DNA from: Bin34 sp965219935
Lineage (GTDB): Bacteria; Chloroflexota; Anaerolineae; Caldilineales; Caldilineaceae
Direction: 5' to 3'
NCBI GenBank assembly: GCA_965219935.1
Contig: CBDCOU010000003.1
Span: 4,030,001-4,094,000, forward strand
Length of the DNA stretch: 64,000 nucleotides
Position 1 is the stretch's first letter. Each line of letters begins with the position of its first letter. Made by a program: the position numbers and the translations under genes. This document shows positions 8,629 through 17,904 of this stretch, piece after piece. The notes beneath the pieces are model-generated. The model ran no database searches, had not been told where the DNA came from, and was given only the letters and a program-made list of their open reading frames with translations.

Positions 8629-10140
8629 CAATGGTGTGAACAGTTTTTGCGATAAAGGCTCTCTTGGCCTGGGCAGGGATTAATTCCCATATTTTGGCTT
8701 GAGGGGGGAGCACCTGCGGAAGCGGGGGGCACGGCTCCTGCTATGGTGTGTTCCGTTACAAACCCCATCCCAAGAGGTGTTCCGTGCCCCTGCTGCCCAC
8801 TATACTGGCCTCCCTGCCCGGCGGCAAACCGCAGCGGGACTACCTGGAGGCCCTGTTCGCCCTGCTGGTGGGCCTGCCGGTCCGGCCCACCTACCGCAAC
8901 CTGGCCCGCTTCGGCGGAGGCTGCCCCCACACGCACAGTCGCCAGGCAGCCCGCGCCTATGACTTCGCGGCGCTCAATTTGGCCGGCCTGTGCGCGGTCG
9001 TGCCCTACGCGCACGACCTGGCCTGGGCCGGGGACAGCACCTGCCTGCCCAAGAGCGGGCGCCAGCTGCCGGGCGTCGGCTGGCGCTGGCACGGCGGCGA
9101 GGGGCGGGTGGCCTGGGGCCAGCAACTGGAACTGCTGTCGGTCCTGGACCTGGAGGAGCACTGTTCGTATCCCGTCCATGCGCGCCTGCAGCCTGCCAAG
9201 GGCTCCCGCACCCGCCGGCGGGCGCGCCGCGCGCCCGGGCCGCCGCGGGCCGCGGTGGCGGTCATGCTGGAGCTGCTCGACGAGGCCCTGGCCGTGGACC
9301 ACCGCCCCGACATCGGGGTCTTCGTGGGGGACGGCCACTACGGCTGTGCGCCCATGGTCGAGGGGCTGCAGGCGCGGGGTCTGGAACTCGTCAGCAAGCT
9401 GCGCCGCAACGCCGTCCTGTGGGTGCCCTGGACCGCGCCGCCCACCGGGCGGCCGGGCCGCCCGCGCAAGTATGCCGGCCGCTTCGACCGCGCCGACATC
9501 CCCGCGTTGCCGGCCGTCGACCTGGAGGACGAGGGCAAGCGGCTGCACCATGCACAGCTGTACTACAAGCCCTTTAAGCGCCTGTTGCGGGTGGTCTTCG
9601 TCCTGGACATCGACGCCGACCCGGAGCAGGCCCGCCCGACGACCCTCTTCGCCACCGACCCGGAGATGGCGCCGGAGCGCATCTACCGCATCTACCGCGA
9701 CCGCTTCCAAATCGAGTTCAATTTCCGCGACGCCAAGCAGCACCTGGGACTGGCCGCCTGCCAGGCCCGCACCGCCGACCGCCACCGCTTCCACGGCAAC
9801 GCCGTGCTCGCGGCCCTGGCCTGGACCCGGCTCGAACTGCGCCATGCCGCCGACCGGGCCCTGGACCGCTTTTCGATGGCCAACGTCAAACTCAAATCCT
9901 TCCTGCAACTGGTGTTGCAGCGGCTTTTCGACACGGACGGGCTGGGCCGCACCCTCAAACAATACCCGCAGGCCCTGCAGGCCCTCCTGGATCTGGGCCA
10001 AATCGAGCCGCCACCGCCCTGAAGCCGCCGCGCAGCCGCTCGCGATGCGCCCTCACCACCCCCATTCCGGCCTCCGCCACCCCCGCCCGACCGGGCGGGA
10101 GGGCGGCCCCTGCATATCACAAAAACTGTTCACACCATTG
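8629..10140 (+). mobile_element. Complete IS4-family insertion sequence, 1512 bp
   Basis: The ends are inverted repeats: CAATGGTGTGAACAGTTTTT at 8629 and its complement ending at 10140, near-identical over about 24 bases. Both sides carry the same 6-bp direct repeat AACCAG (8623-8628 and 10141-10146), the target-site duplication. One transposase gene (8748-10022) fills the element. Matching ends, an intact transposase and a perfect duplication point to a recent insertion. Confidence 0.9.
8748..10022 (+). CDS. IS4-family transposase
   Basis: A 424-residue DDE transposase starting at GTG 8748. Visible landmarks are the first Asp in WAGDSTCLPKSG (about residue 95), the second in VFVGDGHYG (about residue 195) and the IS4 C-terminal signature YRIYRDRFQIEFNFRDAKQ, with the Y-xx-R-xxx-E-xxxxxx-K spacing of this family. 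The frame is intact from end to end and lies wholly inside terminal repeats, so it may be active. A second, broken relative with the motif FQIEFAFRNAKQHLGL lies at 19790-20540. Confidence 0.9.
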   Translation: MFRYKPHPKRCSVPLLPTILASLPGGKPQRDYLEALFALLVGLPVRPTYRNLARFGGGCPHTHSRQAARAYDFAALNLAGLCAVVPYAHDLAWAGDSTCLPKSGRQLPGVGWRWHGGEGRVAWGQQLELLSVLDLEEHCSYPVHARLQPAKGSRTRRRARRAPGPPRAAVAVMLELLDEALAVDHRPDIGVFVGDGHYGCAPMVEGLQARGLELVSKLRRNAVLWVPWTAPPTGRPGRPRKYAGRFDRADIPALPAVDLEDEGKRLHHAQLYYKPFKRLLRVVFVLDIDADPEQARPTTLFATDPEMAPERIYRIYRDRFQIEFNFRDAKQHLGLAACQARTADRHRFHGNAVLAALAWTRLELRHAADRALDRFSMANVKLKSFLQLVLQRLFDTDGLGRTLKQYPQALQALLDLGQIEPPPP

Positions 10141-12267
10141 AACCAGACACAGATCCTCTTGGGCAAGTGCCACAAGCATTACTTGTGTAGCAGCGGCGAA
10201 TCGCTCAGCCGCTCGTGTTGATTCAATGTCGTTGGAGGCGATCAAGGACCAGTCAATACCCAAAGCAGAGAAGTGAATATATTGCATTTCGCCAAGATCA
10301 GAAAATGGACGCGCGATTAGCAATTTGTCGCCGACAGATTCCCAGAAGTTCTTGTCGTTCTCATCAAGCACATTGATTGCACCTTCAATGATCTCTTGAA
10401 CACCGAGTCGGTCTATCATTTTGTTGATATGCGTGGCTAAGTCAGGATCGACGCTTCGAGCACATGCAGCGACGTGGGCAAGATTCGAAAGAGTGTTTTC
10501 GGTTGTTTTATTGTATCTTTCTGAATCTATATCATGTGCAATGAGTTCGTATTGTGCAAGCAGACTCAGCTCGCACAACCCGGCAGCACTGTACCAAGCC
10601 CCCGCAGCGAAGTCTGCATCAGCCGCCATGAGTAGACCTGTAGGAATCAGGTCCGCAAGTTCCTCGTCTCCACTTACTCTAGCAATGTACGCAACTGCCA
10701 AAGAATAAGACTTCGACGCTTGAGGAAGCCAAAGTTCAAGGTAGAGCTTCGCAATGATTATCATTGCGAGTAACGACCCACGAACCGTTTCTCCTGACCA
10801 CCATGCAATCTTCACACGGTGGAATTCCTCCAACGCATCGAGACGGCATCCTCTCCGAAATAACTTCATTGCTCGATCCCGGGCGCGAGTTGCAAGGGTG
10901 TGTTTCCCTATTCGCTCACTGACAGCCTCGTCAACTCGATCAAGCAACTTCCGCCATTCTGCTTGTCTGCTCCAAAGAGGGACAAGCAACTGAATAAGAT
11001 CGGCCAAGGTCTGAATTGGGAAAAGTGGTATTTCCTCGAGGCTGTCCACTAATTCTGTCCATGCCGAAAGAGTTCGTGACTCATCAGTAAGATCAAGATC
11101 TTCTGATAATTCGATATCAGCCTTTGCAACTTCATCCCGGCTCAACAGGACAGGAGGTTCGTGACCCAGGCCTTGGAAATTGGTGTCCGACAGCACGGGA
11201 TGCAAACCGAGATGTCCGAGTGTCAGCAAAAGCCAAGCGCGACGATGTGGTTCCTCATGTGCAGCAAGTTCTTGTATTCGACTTGCCAGATGGGCGTTCC
11301 AATCTTGGAGTTCAGCCGGTGTGATCGAAGACAATCCAACGCGGACTGCAGTATTCATGTAGAGGAGGAGAGTGCTTGCATCGTCCAGACGGGCGGGATC
11401 GCTCTCGTTCAGCGACTCGTTGAGATATGCACGTGCTACGTCTTCAACTGGCTGGAATGTATTGGTGCCACGGAATGTTGCCACCACAAGCTCGTATCGT
11501 GCACGTTGTTGAATGTGAACCGGCAACTCTGGGATTGCTAAAAACTGTCGTATATGCCCAATCCAAAAGGGTAGCTCTCCACGCGCCTCCTTGTAGTACA
11601 CTGAATGTCGTAGGCCTGTTTTCAAGTCCACAAATTCGCCAAGGGTATGATTTGAAAAACTTTTCTCACGCCATCTTTGCCTTCGATTTAAGTGATCAGC
11701 AGAATGTTCACTATTGACAGTATCTGTTTCTGGTCGAATTTCTGCTGGAATGGATAGAAATCGCTCGGCAATCCAAAATCCTTCGGGTGTAGCAAGGAGA
11801 TTGGCAATGGATTCCGCGTCATGAAATTCAAGACGAATTCCGTATGATTTTTGAGACTCGGTCTCCAGTTTGTGGCGAGTTCCAACCGTAACCGACTCTA
11901 GAGTGAATGCACGAATTTCGTGTACTGGGTGCCCGGAATCACAGACTGTCTTGATGTCCTGCTTCAGCTTGCCGAGCAGATCAGTCGCTTGGATCGTGCA
12001 AATGAAAGCGATGGTTCCTTCACTGACCAAACCTAGAAATGCTCCATGCGGACCAAGTTCTTCACGCAGATAAGTGCGGAACGTCTCAAAGTCACGACCT
12101 TGATCGCCACCTGCAGACACGGGCCCAGTTGCTGGTAAGATATTCGTACAGATAAACTGCTGTGTCAGGTGCCGGCAGAGTTGTTCAAATTCGTGATGGG
12201 CATTGTGGGCCGACAAGTGGAAAAGGGCATAACGAACTTGTGCTTCGACTGCTGCAGGGCTAGCCAT
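10141..12267 (-). pseudogene. N-terminal part of an IS-split PD-(D/E)XK-like/helical-repeat protein
   Basis: About 709 native residues from ATG 12267, then seven residues and a stop supplied by the IS4 end (TGA at 10117-10119). Residues 20-70 (HHEFEQLCRHLTQ, then NILPATGPVSAGGDQGRDFE) look like a restriction-endonuclease fold: an early Glu helix, the GGDQGRD acid and a later FICTIQ strand with Lys residues after it. From about residue 250 the protein is helical repeats of TPR-like character (RAMKLFRRGCRLDALEEFHR). Similar proteins are, as far as I know, uncharacterised; the neighbourhood suggests defence. The insertion probably inactivates it unless the nuclease half works alone. The coding is less GC-rich than the neighbouring IS elements. 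Confidence 0.7.
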
Positions 12268-12659
12268 TTGTTGTTTACTCCAGACACTCCACGAACTCCT
12301 TCAACAGCGAAAATTATAGAAGATTGCCCAGTCCAAGGGGCTAATTCGGCTTCGGAATCCCGCCATGGCCGCCACCTCCCCTGCACCGCAGTTGACCCGC
12401 GATGACTTGATTCAGCTCAAGCCCTCCCCGCAGGCCCGCCTGGACCACCGTCGGCACCTGCGCCGAGGGTCTGCTGTCCAAGGCGCGAAGACCTTCGCGC
12501 GGATTGTTCTGTGCCAGCTTGAGGGCGATATGAACTAGTGTTGCCGATGCAGGTGCCACTTCCTCTGGGCTCGCGTCTGGATCAAGCCGTTGCCAGGACC
12601 CGACTCGATGCCCGGCCTGCAGTGGGTGACTCCGCCGAGATTTGAGCAAATGGTTTGCA
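12268..12659. other. Gene-poor stretch
   Basis: A 57-codon plus-strand ORF (12365-12538, PQLTRDDLIQLKPSPQARL) and a longer minus-strand ORF overlap here; neither has a clear ribosome site or a family match. The promoter of the split nuclease-like gene should lie between 12268 and about 12360. Confidence 0.3.
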
Positions 12660-12932
12660 TTATGCGCAGAACAGGAAGTCGGTCATCAGATCGGCCAACG
12701 GTCGGCACTCAGCTGCACACAGGTACAGCCAAACCACCACGCCATCGTCGAGTTCCACCCTGACACAAGGTTCCTTCTTGCCCACCCAAGGCCATTGCCT
12801 GCTGAACCACCTTCTCCTTTGATCGACAGACGCCGAGTACGCGGCACGCCATTGTGTGTGCCGGTTTCCGTCGGGCAGCGACAGGTTCAGTTCTTTCAAG
12901 TTTAGGCTTAGACTCCCTGTGCGTAACTTCAT
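12660..12932 (-). CDS. Putative PH-like domain protein, possibly truncated
   Basis: A 90-residue frame from ATG 12932. Its core, LNLKELNLSLPDGNRHTQW followed by WVGKKEPCVRVELDDG and LADLMTDFL, lines up loosely with the C-terminal part of the membrane protein at 14933-15655 (LDLNRLRCISVNGPRRVQWR, LMEDHAGLSVRV, IMGELIRH). Codons just upstream in the same frame read as a hydrophobic segment (TALLLVAVIYWVLL), so the start may lie further up, or this may be the tail of a decayed homologue. The upstream part overlaps the opposite-strand frame at 12955; they cannot both be right throughout. Confidence 0.35.
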   Translation of the reverse strand: MKLRTGSLSLNLKELNLSLPDGNRHTQWRAAYSASVDQRRRWFSRQWPWVGKKEPCVRVELDDGVVVWLYLCAAECRPLADLMTDFLFCA

Positions 12933-12954
12933 CGGCCTGAGCAACACCCAATAA

Positions 12955-13276
12955 ATGACTGCCACCAACAGCAGCGCTGTCGTACTCGATCTGCCGACCC
13001 TGGCCCTGCAACTGACCGGCGAGCTGAGCCAGACCCGGGACCTGCTGCGCACACTCGAGGACGCGCTTGTCCTCCACCGGCTGATCGACGATCCGGACCC
13101 CGCCACGCGACCGGGCCATTGGGTTCCTCCTGGCCGAAGGCCAAACACACACCGAAATCGCTCGGCGGCTACAACCTCGGGCCTGCCGGAACCTGACGGA
13201 CAGAGTCGACCGGCTTGTCATGAAGCAACCCCATGCCCGAATGATGGCTTTCGCATGGTGGCGTGTGTCAACCTGA
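12955..13276 (+). pseudogene. Small helix-turn-helix-like protein, frameshifted
   Basis: The first frame starts ATG 12955 and reads VLDLPTLALQLTGELSQTRD then LLRTLEDALVLHRLIDD. Near 13105 the sensible reading moves to another frame: AIGFLLAEGQTHTEIARRL, which looks like a helix-turn-helix, then LTDRVDRLVM and a stop at 13274-13276. One base must be gained or lost near 13105. It sits 34 bases upstream of the DUF2513-like gene on the same strand. The function would be DNA binding, inferred only from the HTH-like stretch. Confidence 0.4.
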
Positions 13277-13310
13277 AACCATCCCTTACAGTCAACGACA
13301 GAGGCACAAC

Positions 13311-13745
13311 ATGAGGCGGGACGCAATGCTGGACAGGGACATCCTGAAGGATGTGCACGACCACGAGGAGGATCGCCCCCTGCTGGATCTGCGGACAGTC
13401 TTCAGCATCCCCGTACGCAATGTCAACGACGAACAGGACCGTCGCCTGCTGGCACGCGCGGAAGCGCACCTGAAGTTGCTGGACGAGGAAGGACTGGTCG
13501 AGGCCGATCCTTTCCACACCATGCCGGCCGGTGGGTGGCACCACTCCAGACCGATAGAGAGAGGGCCGCGGGCTCCCTACCCATATTTGGTGCGCCTGAC
13601 CTGGCGGGGGCACGCGCTGTTGAAATCAATCAGGGGCCGCCTGCTCCTCAAGGTCCCGGCTTGGCCGTGGCTGGTCGGTGGTCTGACCTGGCTGTGGCGA
13701 CTGCAGCGCGCTGTCGAAACATGGGCTGACAACCCTACAGACTGA
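13311..13745 (+). CDS. DUF2513-like protein
   Basis: A 144-residue protein; ATG 13311 (MRRDAMLDRDIL) fits the family start better than the upstream in-frame ATG. It has the DUF2513 layout: an N-terminal helix MRRDAMLDRDILKDV, a central LLDEEGLVEADP winged-helix-like part and the family hallmark LVRLTWRGHALLKSIR near residue 105 (family pattern RLTWxGHDFLDSIR). The tail (WPWLVGGLTWLWRL) is hydrophobic. DUF2513 proteins are often carried on phages and mobile elements; their role is unknown. Confidence 0.65.
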   Translation: MRRDAMLDRDILKDVHDHEEDRPLLDLRTVFSIPVRNVNDEQDRRLLARAEAHLKLLDEEGLVEADPFHTMPAGGWHHSRPIERGPRAPYPYLVRLTWRGHALLKSIRGRLLLKVPAWPWLVGGLTWLWRLQRAVETWADNPTD

Positions 13746-13937
13746 ACACGCAGGACGATGATCAACTGACTCTCGGAGGGCTGAGGTACACCCATGGCTA
13801 CTAACAGCGTTCAGGACCGGAGAAACTACGTGCGGGCGGTCGAATCCACGGCCTGCCCTTCTATTCCCCTGGCAGTATCCGCAACCCGACGCATGGTATG
13901 TGCTCTTTGAGGCCATCAGTTCAGAACTGAAACGTTA

Positions 13938-14804
13938 GGGCGTGTGGACATTAGCGGGCGAAGGGGTTTTGCAGCCAATGGCGCACGGCCACGAACATGA
14001 CGGGGCCCAGGTAGCTGGAAGCCGTCTTCTCGAAGCGCGTGGCCAGGCGGCGACACTGCTTGAGCCAGCCGATGCCGCGTTCCACGACGTTGCGCTCCCG
14101 GTCGTGCTCGATCGGCGCCTTGCAGTGGTGCCGGTCCGGGATCACCGGTGTGCCCCCCTGTTCGACAATGAAGTCCCGCAGGGGGTCGGCGTCGTAGGCC
14201 CGGTCGGTCATCACGTGGCCGGGGTGCAGGCCTGCCAGCAGCGGTCGGGCCTGGGGCGTGTCGCCGGCTTGGCCCAGGGTCAGGCGCACGCGCAACAGCC
14301 GCCCGGCGGCCTCGACCAGGACGTGCAGCTTGGTGCCGAAACCACCCCGGCTGCGGCCCAGGGCCTGGGTCGCCGAACCGCCCGCCGCCCCGAGACCGCA
14401 CTGACATGGCTGCGCACGTGGGATGAGTCCCAGATGCACCTGCGTCAGGTCCGCCTGTGCGTCGGCCACGGCGGCCAGCATGCGCTCCCAGACTCCGTTT
14501 TGGCACCAGCGGCGGAAACGGCGGAAGACGCTGTTCCAGTGGCCGAAGCGGGCCAGCAGGTCCCGCCAGAGGGGATGCCCGTGCGCACCAGGTACACGAC
14601 CCCGTTCAGGAAGAGGCGGAGGTGGTCGGGGTGGCCGGTGCGGACCTGAGGATCCCGGCGCAAGTGACGGTACATGGCTTGGAATTCGACGTTGCGCAGC
14701 GTGTGGCGGTACATGGCGGGGGCTTCGTGAAGCGGGAAATCAACAGGCCCGTGATGATAATTTGCCGGCCCCGTGACCACTGGATGCCTTGTGTCCACAT
14801 GCCC
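13938..14804 (-). mobile_element. IS5-family (IS427-like) insertion sequence, 867 bp
   Basis: The ends are inverted repeats GGGCGTGTGGACA (13938) and TGTCCACATGCCC (ending 14804), and both flanks carry TA, the short target duplication of this group. Size and the two overlapping minus-strand frames fit the IS427 group. Remnants of the same or closely related elements lie at 5570-5630 and 37625-37745. Confidence 0.85.
13951..14714 (-). pseudogene. IS5-family (IS427-like) transposase in two frames
   Basis: The 5' frame (from ATG 14714 or 14675) reads LFLNGVVYLVRTGIP, typical of the N-terminal half, but the expected continuation (LLARFGHWNSVFRRF, GVWERMLAAVADA) is in other frames. The 3' frame (13951-14481) has ALGRSRGGFGTKLHVLVE, MTDRAYDADPLRDF, KAPIEHDRERNVVERGIGWL and RRLATRFEKTASSYLG, the usual D-E region. 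Members of this group make the full transposase by one programmed -1 shift. Here at least two changes are needed (near 14578 and 14420), so this copy is probably defective. Confidence 0.7.
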
Positions 14805-14932
14805 TAATGCAACAGTATCTCTGGCCAAAAATGTCAATTCGCCGACTGCGCAAGATGGTGGCCCGCAACCCCGCTCAACTGGAGCCGATCATGGCCCTGT
14901 GACGACTTTGTCAATGCCCTACGGTACTTCCC

Positions 14933-15655
14933 CTATTCCGCGTGCTCGGTAGCCAACCCGGTCGATTCAGAACCGGACCGCGGTGCTGGCTCTAGCCCAT
15001 GCAGGTCCGGGTGATGGTGGCGGATGAGTTCCCCCATGATCGCAACCAGCGTGTCGCGGTCGGCCTTAGGCACGCGCACCGACAGACCCGCGTGGTCTTC
15101 CATCAACACGAAAATCCAGGCCTTGCGCTCGGGAGATACCGTTATCACGTCCCTCCACTGCACACGTCTCGGACCGTTGACCGATATGCAACGCAAGCGA
15201 TTGAGATCCAGGCGCAAGGCTGCCCGCGTACAGGACAGTTGCCCCAAGAGGAAAAATGTGAGCAAGAAAATTGCGGTTGGGGTCAATACCATACCCACAG
15301 GTACCAAAATTCCTTGGAAGAGAATCTTCAGCCAAGCGGGAGCGGACCCCAACAAGCCCCAAGCCGTTGTCCACAACGAGGCCAAGTCGACTTCTGGGAT
15401 TGAGGACAAGGCTGCAAGCAGGGTTACAAGCCCTATCCCAAACTTGGCGATAGCCTTGAACCATTCAAGCGGGGAGCGGAACTTCTGAAACACTTGCCAG
15501 GATTCCGGATATTCCGCTACCAGCATTACGGCTGGTCGAGTGTCGGGCGAGGGCTCCAGCAGAAGGTTGCTGGGCACCTCCTCCAACGACCCCGCGCGCA
15601 GGTGGTGCAGCAGTTGCTCGCGTCGCTCCTGTTCACGCGGACAGATGCTGGTCAT
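14933..15655 (-). CDS. Two-TM membrane protein with PH-like C-terminus
   Basis: About 240 residues. ATG 15655 is preferred because AGGGAG lies at a good distance upstream; ATG 15673 is an alternative. A soluble N-terminal part (PREQERREQLLHHLRAGSLE, a cysteine-free helix) is followed by two hydrophobic segments (FGIGLVTLLAALSSI and ILVPVGMVLTPTAIFLLTFF) and a cytoplasmic-type tail, LDLNRLRCISVNGPRRVQWR, FVLMEDHAGLSVRVPKAD, that resembles bacterial PH-like domains. No catalytic motif is visible. It neighbours other small genes of unknown function (15835-16524). Confidence 0.6.
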   Translation of the reverse strand: MTSICPREQERREQLLHHLRAGSLEEVPSNLLLEPSPDTRPAVMLVAEYPESWQVFQKFRSPLEWFKAIAKFGIGLVTLLAALSSIPEVDLASLWTTAWGLLGSAPAWLKILFQGILVPVGMVLTPTAIFLLTFFLLGQLSCTRAALRLDLNRLRCISVNGPRRVQWRDVITVSPERKAWIFVLMEDHAGLSVRVPKADRDTLVAIMGELIRHHHPDLHGLEPAPRSGSESTGLATEHAE

Positions 15656-15834
15656 GGCTGTCTCCCTTTTCATCCGTCCCCGAACAGGGCCTTGGACCAC
15701 CAGCGGTACCGTTGCCAGCGGCCACGCCCGATGTGCTTGCGCTCCGGGGGATAGCCCCACAGAGTGCGCGGCCGCCCAATATAAACTCAACCATTGGAGG
15801 AAGGTGCGTGCCACCAACCACAGCCAGCTCAGGA

Positions 15835-16245
15835 TTAGACCAGGTGTCGCTCACGCCAGTAGATCGAGTGGGGGGCGGCCGGCCGCAGGCAGATTGAGAG
15901 TTCGACAGTTGCGTCAAGATCGATCTCTCCACCTTCGCACAGGATTGACTCCACTTCGCACACGTTGACCTCCGCACCCTGGGTCCGGATCCAGATTTGC
16001 TCCATATCGCTCAGGATGGCTTCCACCAGCTTGGTCAACTCCTGCCCTCGGGGCGGGGTGCCGGGCAGATTGACGGCCTCCAGGAACTTGCGCACCGTGA
16101 TGCGCTTGTATGTCGGCTTGTTCCAAGGCCTCGATTGGCCGTCGCCTAGGACAGAGGGCACGAGTTCCCAAAGTCCGTTGACCGCCTTCCAAGCGCTGTC
16201 ACTGCGGGCCTCTTCATCAGTTGGCCAATTCGGTGATATGTCCAT
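15835..16245 (-). CDS. Conserved-looking hypothetical protein
   Basis: A 136-residue acidic protein from ATG 16245, preceded by GGAGG at five bases, a strong ribosome site. It has no signal peptide or TM segment. The stretch NKPTYKRITVRKFLEAVNLP followed by LTKLVEAILSDMEQIWIR looks well structured, and the end (EVESILCEGGEIDLDATVEL) is strand-rich. I do not recognise the family. The gene ends about 180 bases before the membrane-protein gene on the same strand, so co-transcription is possible. Confidence 0.5.
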   Translation of the reverse strand: MDISPNWPTDEEARSDSAWKAVNGLWELVPSVLGDGQSRPWNKPTYKRITVRKFLEAVNLPGTPPRGQELTKLVEAILSDMEQIWIRTQGAEVNVCEVESILCEGGEIDLDATVELSICLRPAAPHSIYWRERHLV

Positions 16246-16278
16246 CGGGACCTCCGCAGGTCTGCAACACCGATCCGG

Positions 16279-16524
16279 TCATGGCCCCGCGGACAGAACC
16301 GGGAAGATAAGGATGCCGAAGCCGTCCACGAGCACAACGACCGGCAGCAACACCTTGAGCACGTGGAACAGGAACAGGAACAGGGCGAGCCCAACCCCCA
16401 ATCCCAGGGTCGTCACCCGGTTGGCGTGATTGTCGGGTACGGGCTCGACGAACGTTTCCACACCCGAGTTTAGCCCAGGACCCTGGCCTGAGCCCGTTGG
16501 CCTGGTCGTTGAGCTGGCGCTCAC
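16279..16524 (-). CDS. Small single-TM protein
   Basis: An 81-residue frame from GTG 16524 with GGAG five bases upstream. About 40 polar residues (STTRPTGSGQGPG) are followed by one long hydrophobic stretch (LGLGVGLALFLFLFHVLKVL and on). No family recognised. It lies 33 bases upstream of the 15835-16245 gene on the same strand. Confidence 0.4.
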   Translation of the reverse strand: MSASSTTRPTGSGQGPGLNSGVETFVEPVPDNHANRVTTLGLGVGLALFLFLFHVLKVLLPVVVLVDGFGILIFPVLSAGP

Positions 16525-16817
16525 GTCCGCTCCGGGAGGCTGGCGACCCCCTGCACGGGGCCACCGGTTCAGGCCGGACGGGGCCTTTCGGCCTTGCGGC
16601 CACAGACTGGCGCCCGTGCGCGCAGCGGGTGCCGCTCTTCCCCGGAACCCGGGATCGGATGCGCGGGTACGACTGCGGGTTCCCCTGGCTCCGGTTCAGC
16701 CGGGGTTGGTTCCGCCGTATGGGCCCCACGCCCGGAAACCGACCCGCCTCTGGGCATCTACCAAAATGATCGTTTCTTTTCGTCGATTTGTAGCCCGCAG
16801 CATTCCCCCCGCGCGGT

Positions 16818-17063
16818 GTGGCCGGGACCGGCGAGGGTGCATGGGCCGAAGCGTCGTCGGCGGTGATGGGCAGATCCTGGTCGCGGTTGCACAAACGTGG
16901 ATTTTCAATCCGCTGCCTGCTGTTCGTGTTCACGGTTGGGAGCGGATCGTTTGTCGTCGGCTGGACGGTGGCAATGTTTGCCATGCCGTATTGGCACGCC
17001 GTTGCTGGCTGTCTGCTGATCGCACTCCTGCCGTTACCGCGCCTGGCCCGGATGCTGTGCTGA
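16818..17063 (+). CDS. Possible small membrane protein
   Basis: An 81-residue frame; the last 60 residues read RLHKRGFSIRCLLFVFTVGS, then VGWTVAMFAMPYWHAVAGCL and LPLPRLARML, which looks like a two-helix hairpin with a positive N-terminal side. The first residues before an internal ATG (16866) are less convincing. No ribosome site is clear. Reported because overlapping frames on both strands are of poorer quality. Confidence 0.3.
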   Translation: MAGTGEGAWAEASSAVMGRSWSRLHKRGFSIRCLLFVFTVGSGSFVVGWTVAMFAMPYWHAVAGCLLIALLPLPRLARMLC

Positions 17064-17378
17064 CGACCGGGCGCGGCGATTCCGTAACGCAACACAAACA
17101 CAGACCGATCTCCGGATTTTCTATGCTCCCGGTGGACGCGCTTCGGATGGCCCTACCCAGCCGGTGTTGGGAGGCAGACAACACCATTGTAGGTACTCAT
17201 CGCCGTTGGCACGTTCGGGGCCAAATCAACGAGCCTGAAACTGGGCACAGTTTCAAGGGACCGATTGGCAGTGGCCGAGATTGGGTAGCATCCGTCCGAG
17301 GAGGAGTGGCATGGTCACGACGTTCAATGGGGACCTCACATACATCAATGCAATCCCCCCGAAGACGAAATCCGAGTG

Positions 17379-17894
17379 ATGGTTGATTACTGTCTCGCGG
17401 CAGCCGGAGAGGCCTTCGGTGCACTGGAGGCAGGTTGGGATTACAAGGTCGAGTTGCGAGAAACCCCACCCTACCCTGAAACCGTCGTGGTTGGCCCCGG
17501 CAAGATGTGCATCAATCTCACCGCAGGTCGCTCACGGATCGGTTACGTATTCGAGGCGGGACACGAAGCGGTGTACTGCCTCAACCCCTGTAACAATGGA
17601 GCAAACTTCCTTGAGGAGGCTGTTGCGGTCGCGTTCAGTTTGAAGGTGACAGAGAAGCAGTTCGGTCGTCCTGGACTGGACCGCTGCGAACTTTCCGAGA
17701 ACTACAAGCAGGCCAGGCGGTTGGCAGCCGCCATAGACGACGACATCGTGAGGCTCGGTCGACGGCTGCGCGGACACGTTGGCAGCTTGAGGAAGGTGGA
17801 GCCTGCGACCGTCAAAGAGTTGTACCCACACGCGCCTGAATTGATTGTTCGGCAGATTCTTGAGACGTTTCCGCGGTGGGGCCCCGATCAATAG
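17379..17894 (+). CDS. Metallopeptidase-like protein with a degenerate active site, possibly frameshifted
   Basis: A 171-residue protein from ATG 17379 (or GTG 17376). Residues 55-85 (IGYVFEAGHEAVYCLNP, then FLEEAVAVAFSL) match the pattern of small zinc-peptidase-like proteins with HExxH followed by a Glu helix, but the second His is Tyr (HEAVY), so metal binding may be lost. A 22-codon ORF just upstream (17311-17380, MVTTFNGDLTYINAIPPKTK) has a strong GAGGAGGAG ribosome site and ends in TGATG overlapping this start; it may be the true N-terminus separated by one frameshift, or a coupled leader peptide. Confidence 0.55.
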   Translation: MVDYCLAAAGEAFGALEAGWDYKVELRETPPYPETVVVGPGKMCINLTAGRSRIGYVFEAGHEAVYCLNPCNNGANFLEEAVAVAFSLKVTEKQFGRPGLDRCELSENYKQARRLAAAIDDDIVRLGRRLRGHVGSLRKVEPATVKELYPHAPELIVRQILETFPRWGPDQ

Positions 17895-17904
17895 GAGGTC
17901 GGAA

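Noticed and set aside
8743..10221. A 492-codon frame overlapping the IS4 transposase
   Set aside because: It is an out-of-frame reading of the transposase with no catalytic motif, and it would read through the right end of the IS.
16430..17386. A 318-codon plus-strand frame
   Set aside because: Low-complexity Arg/Pro/Gly translation; it conflicts with smaller frames having TM segments and ribosome sites.
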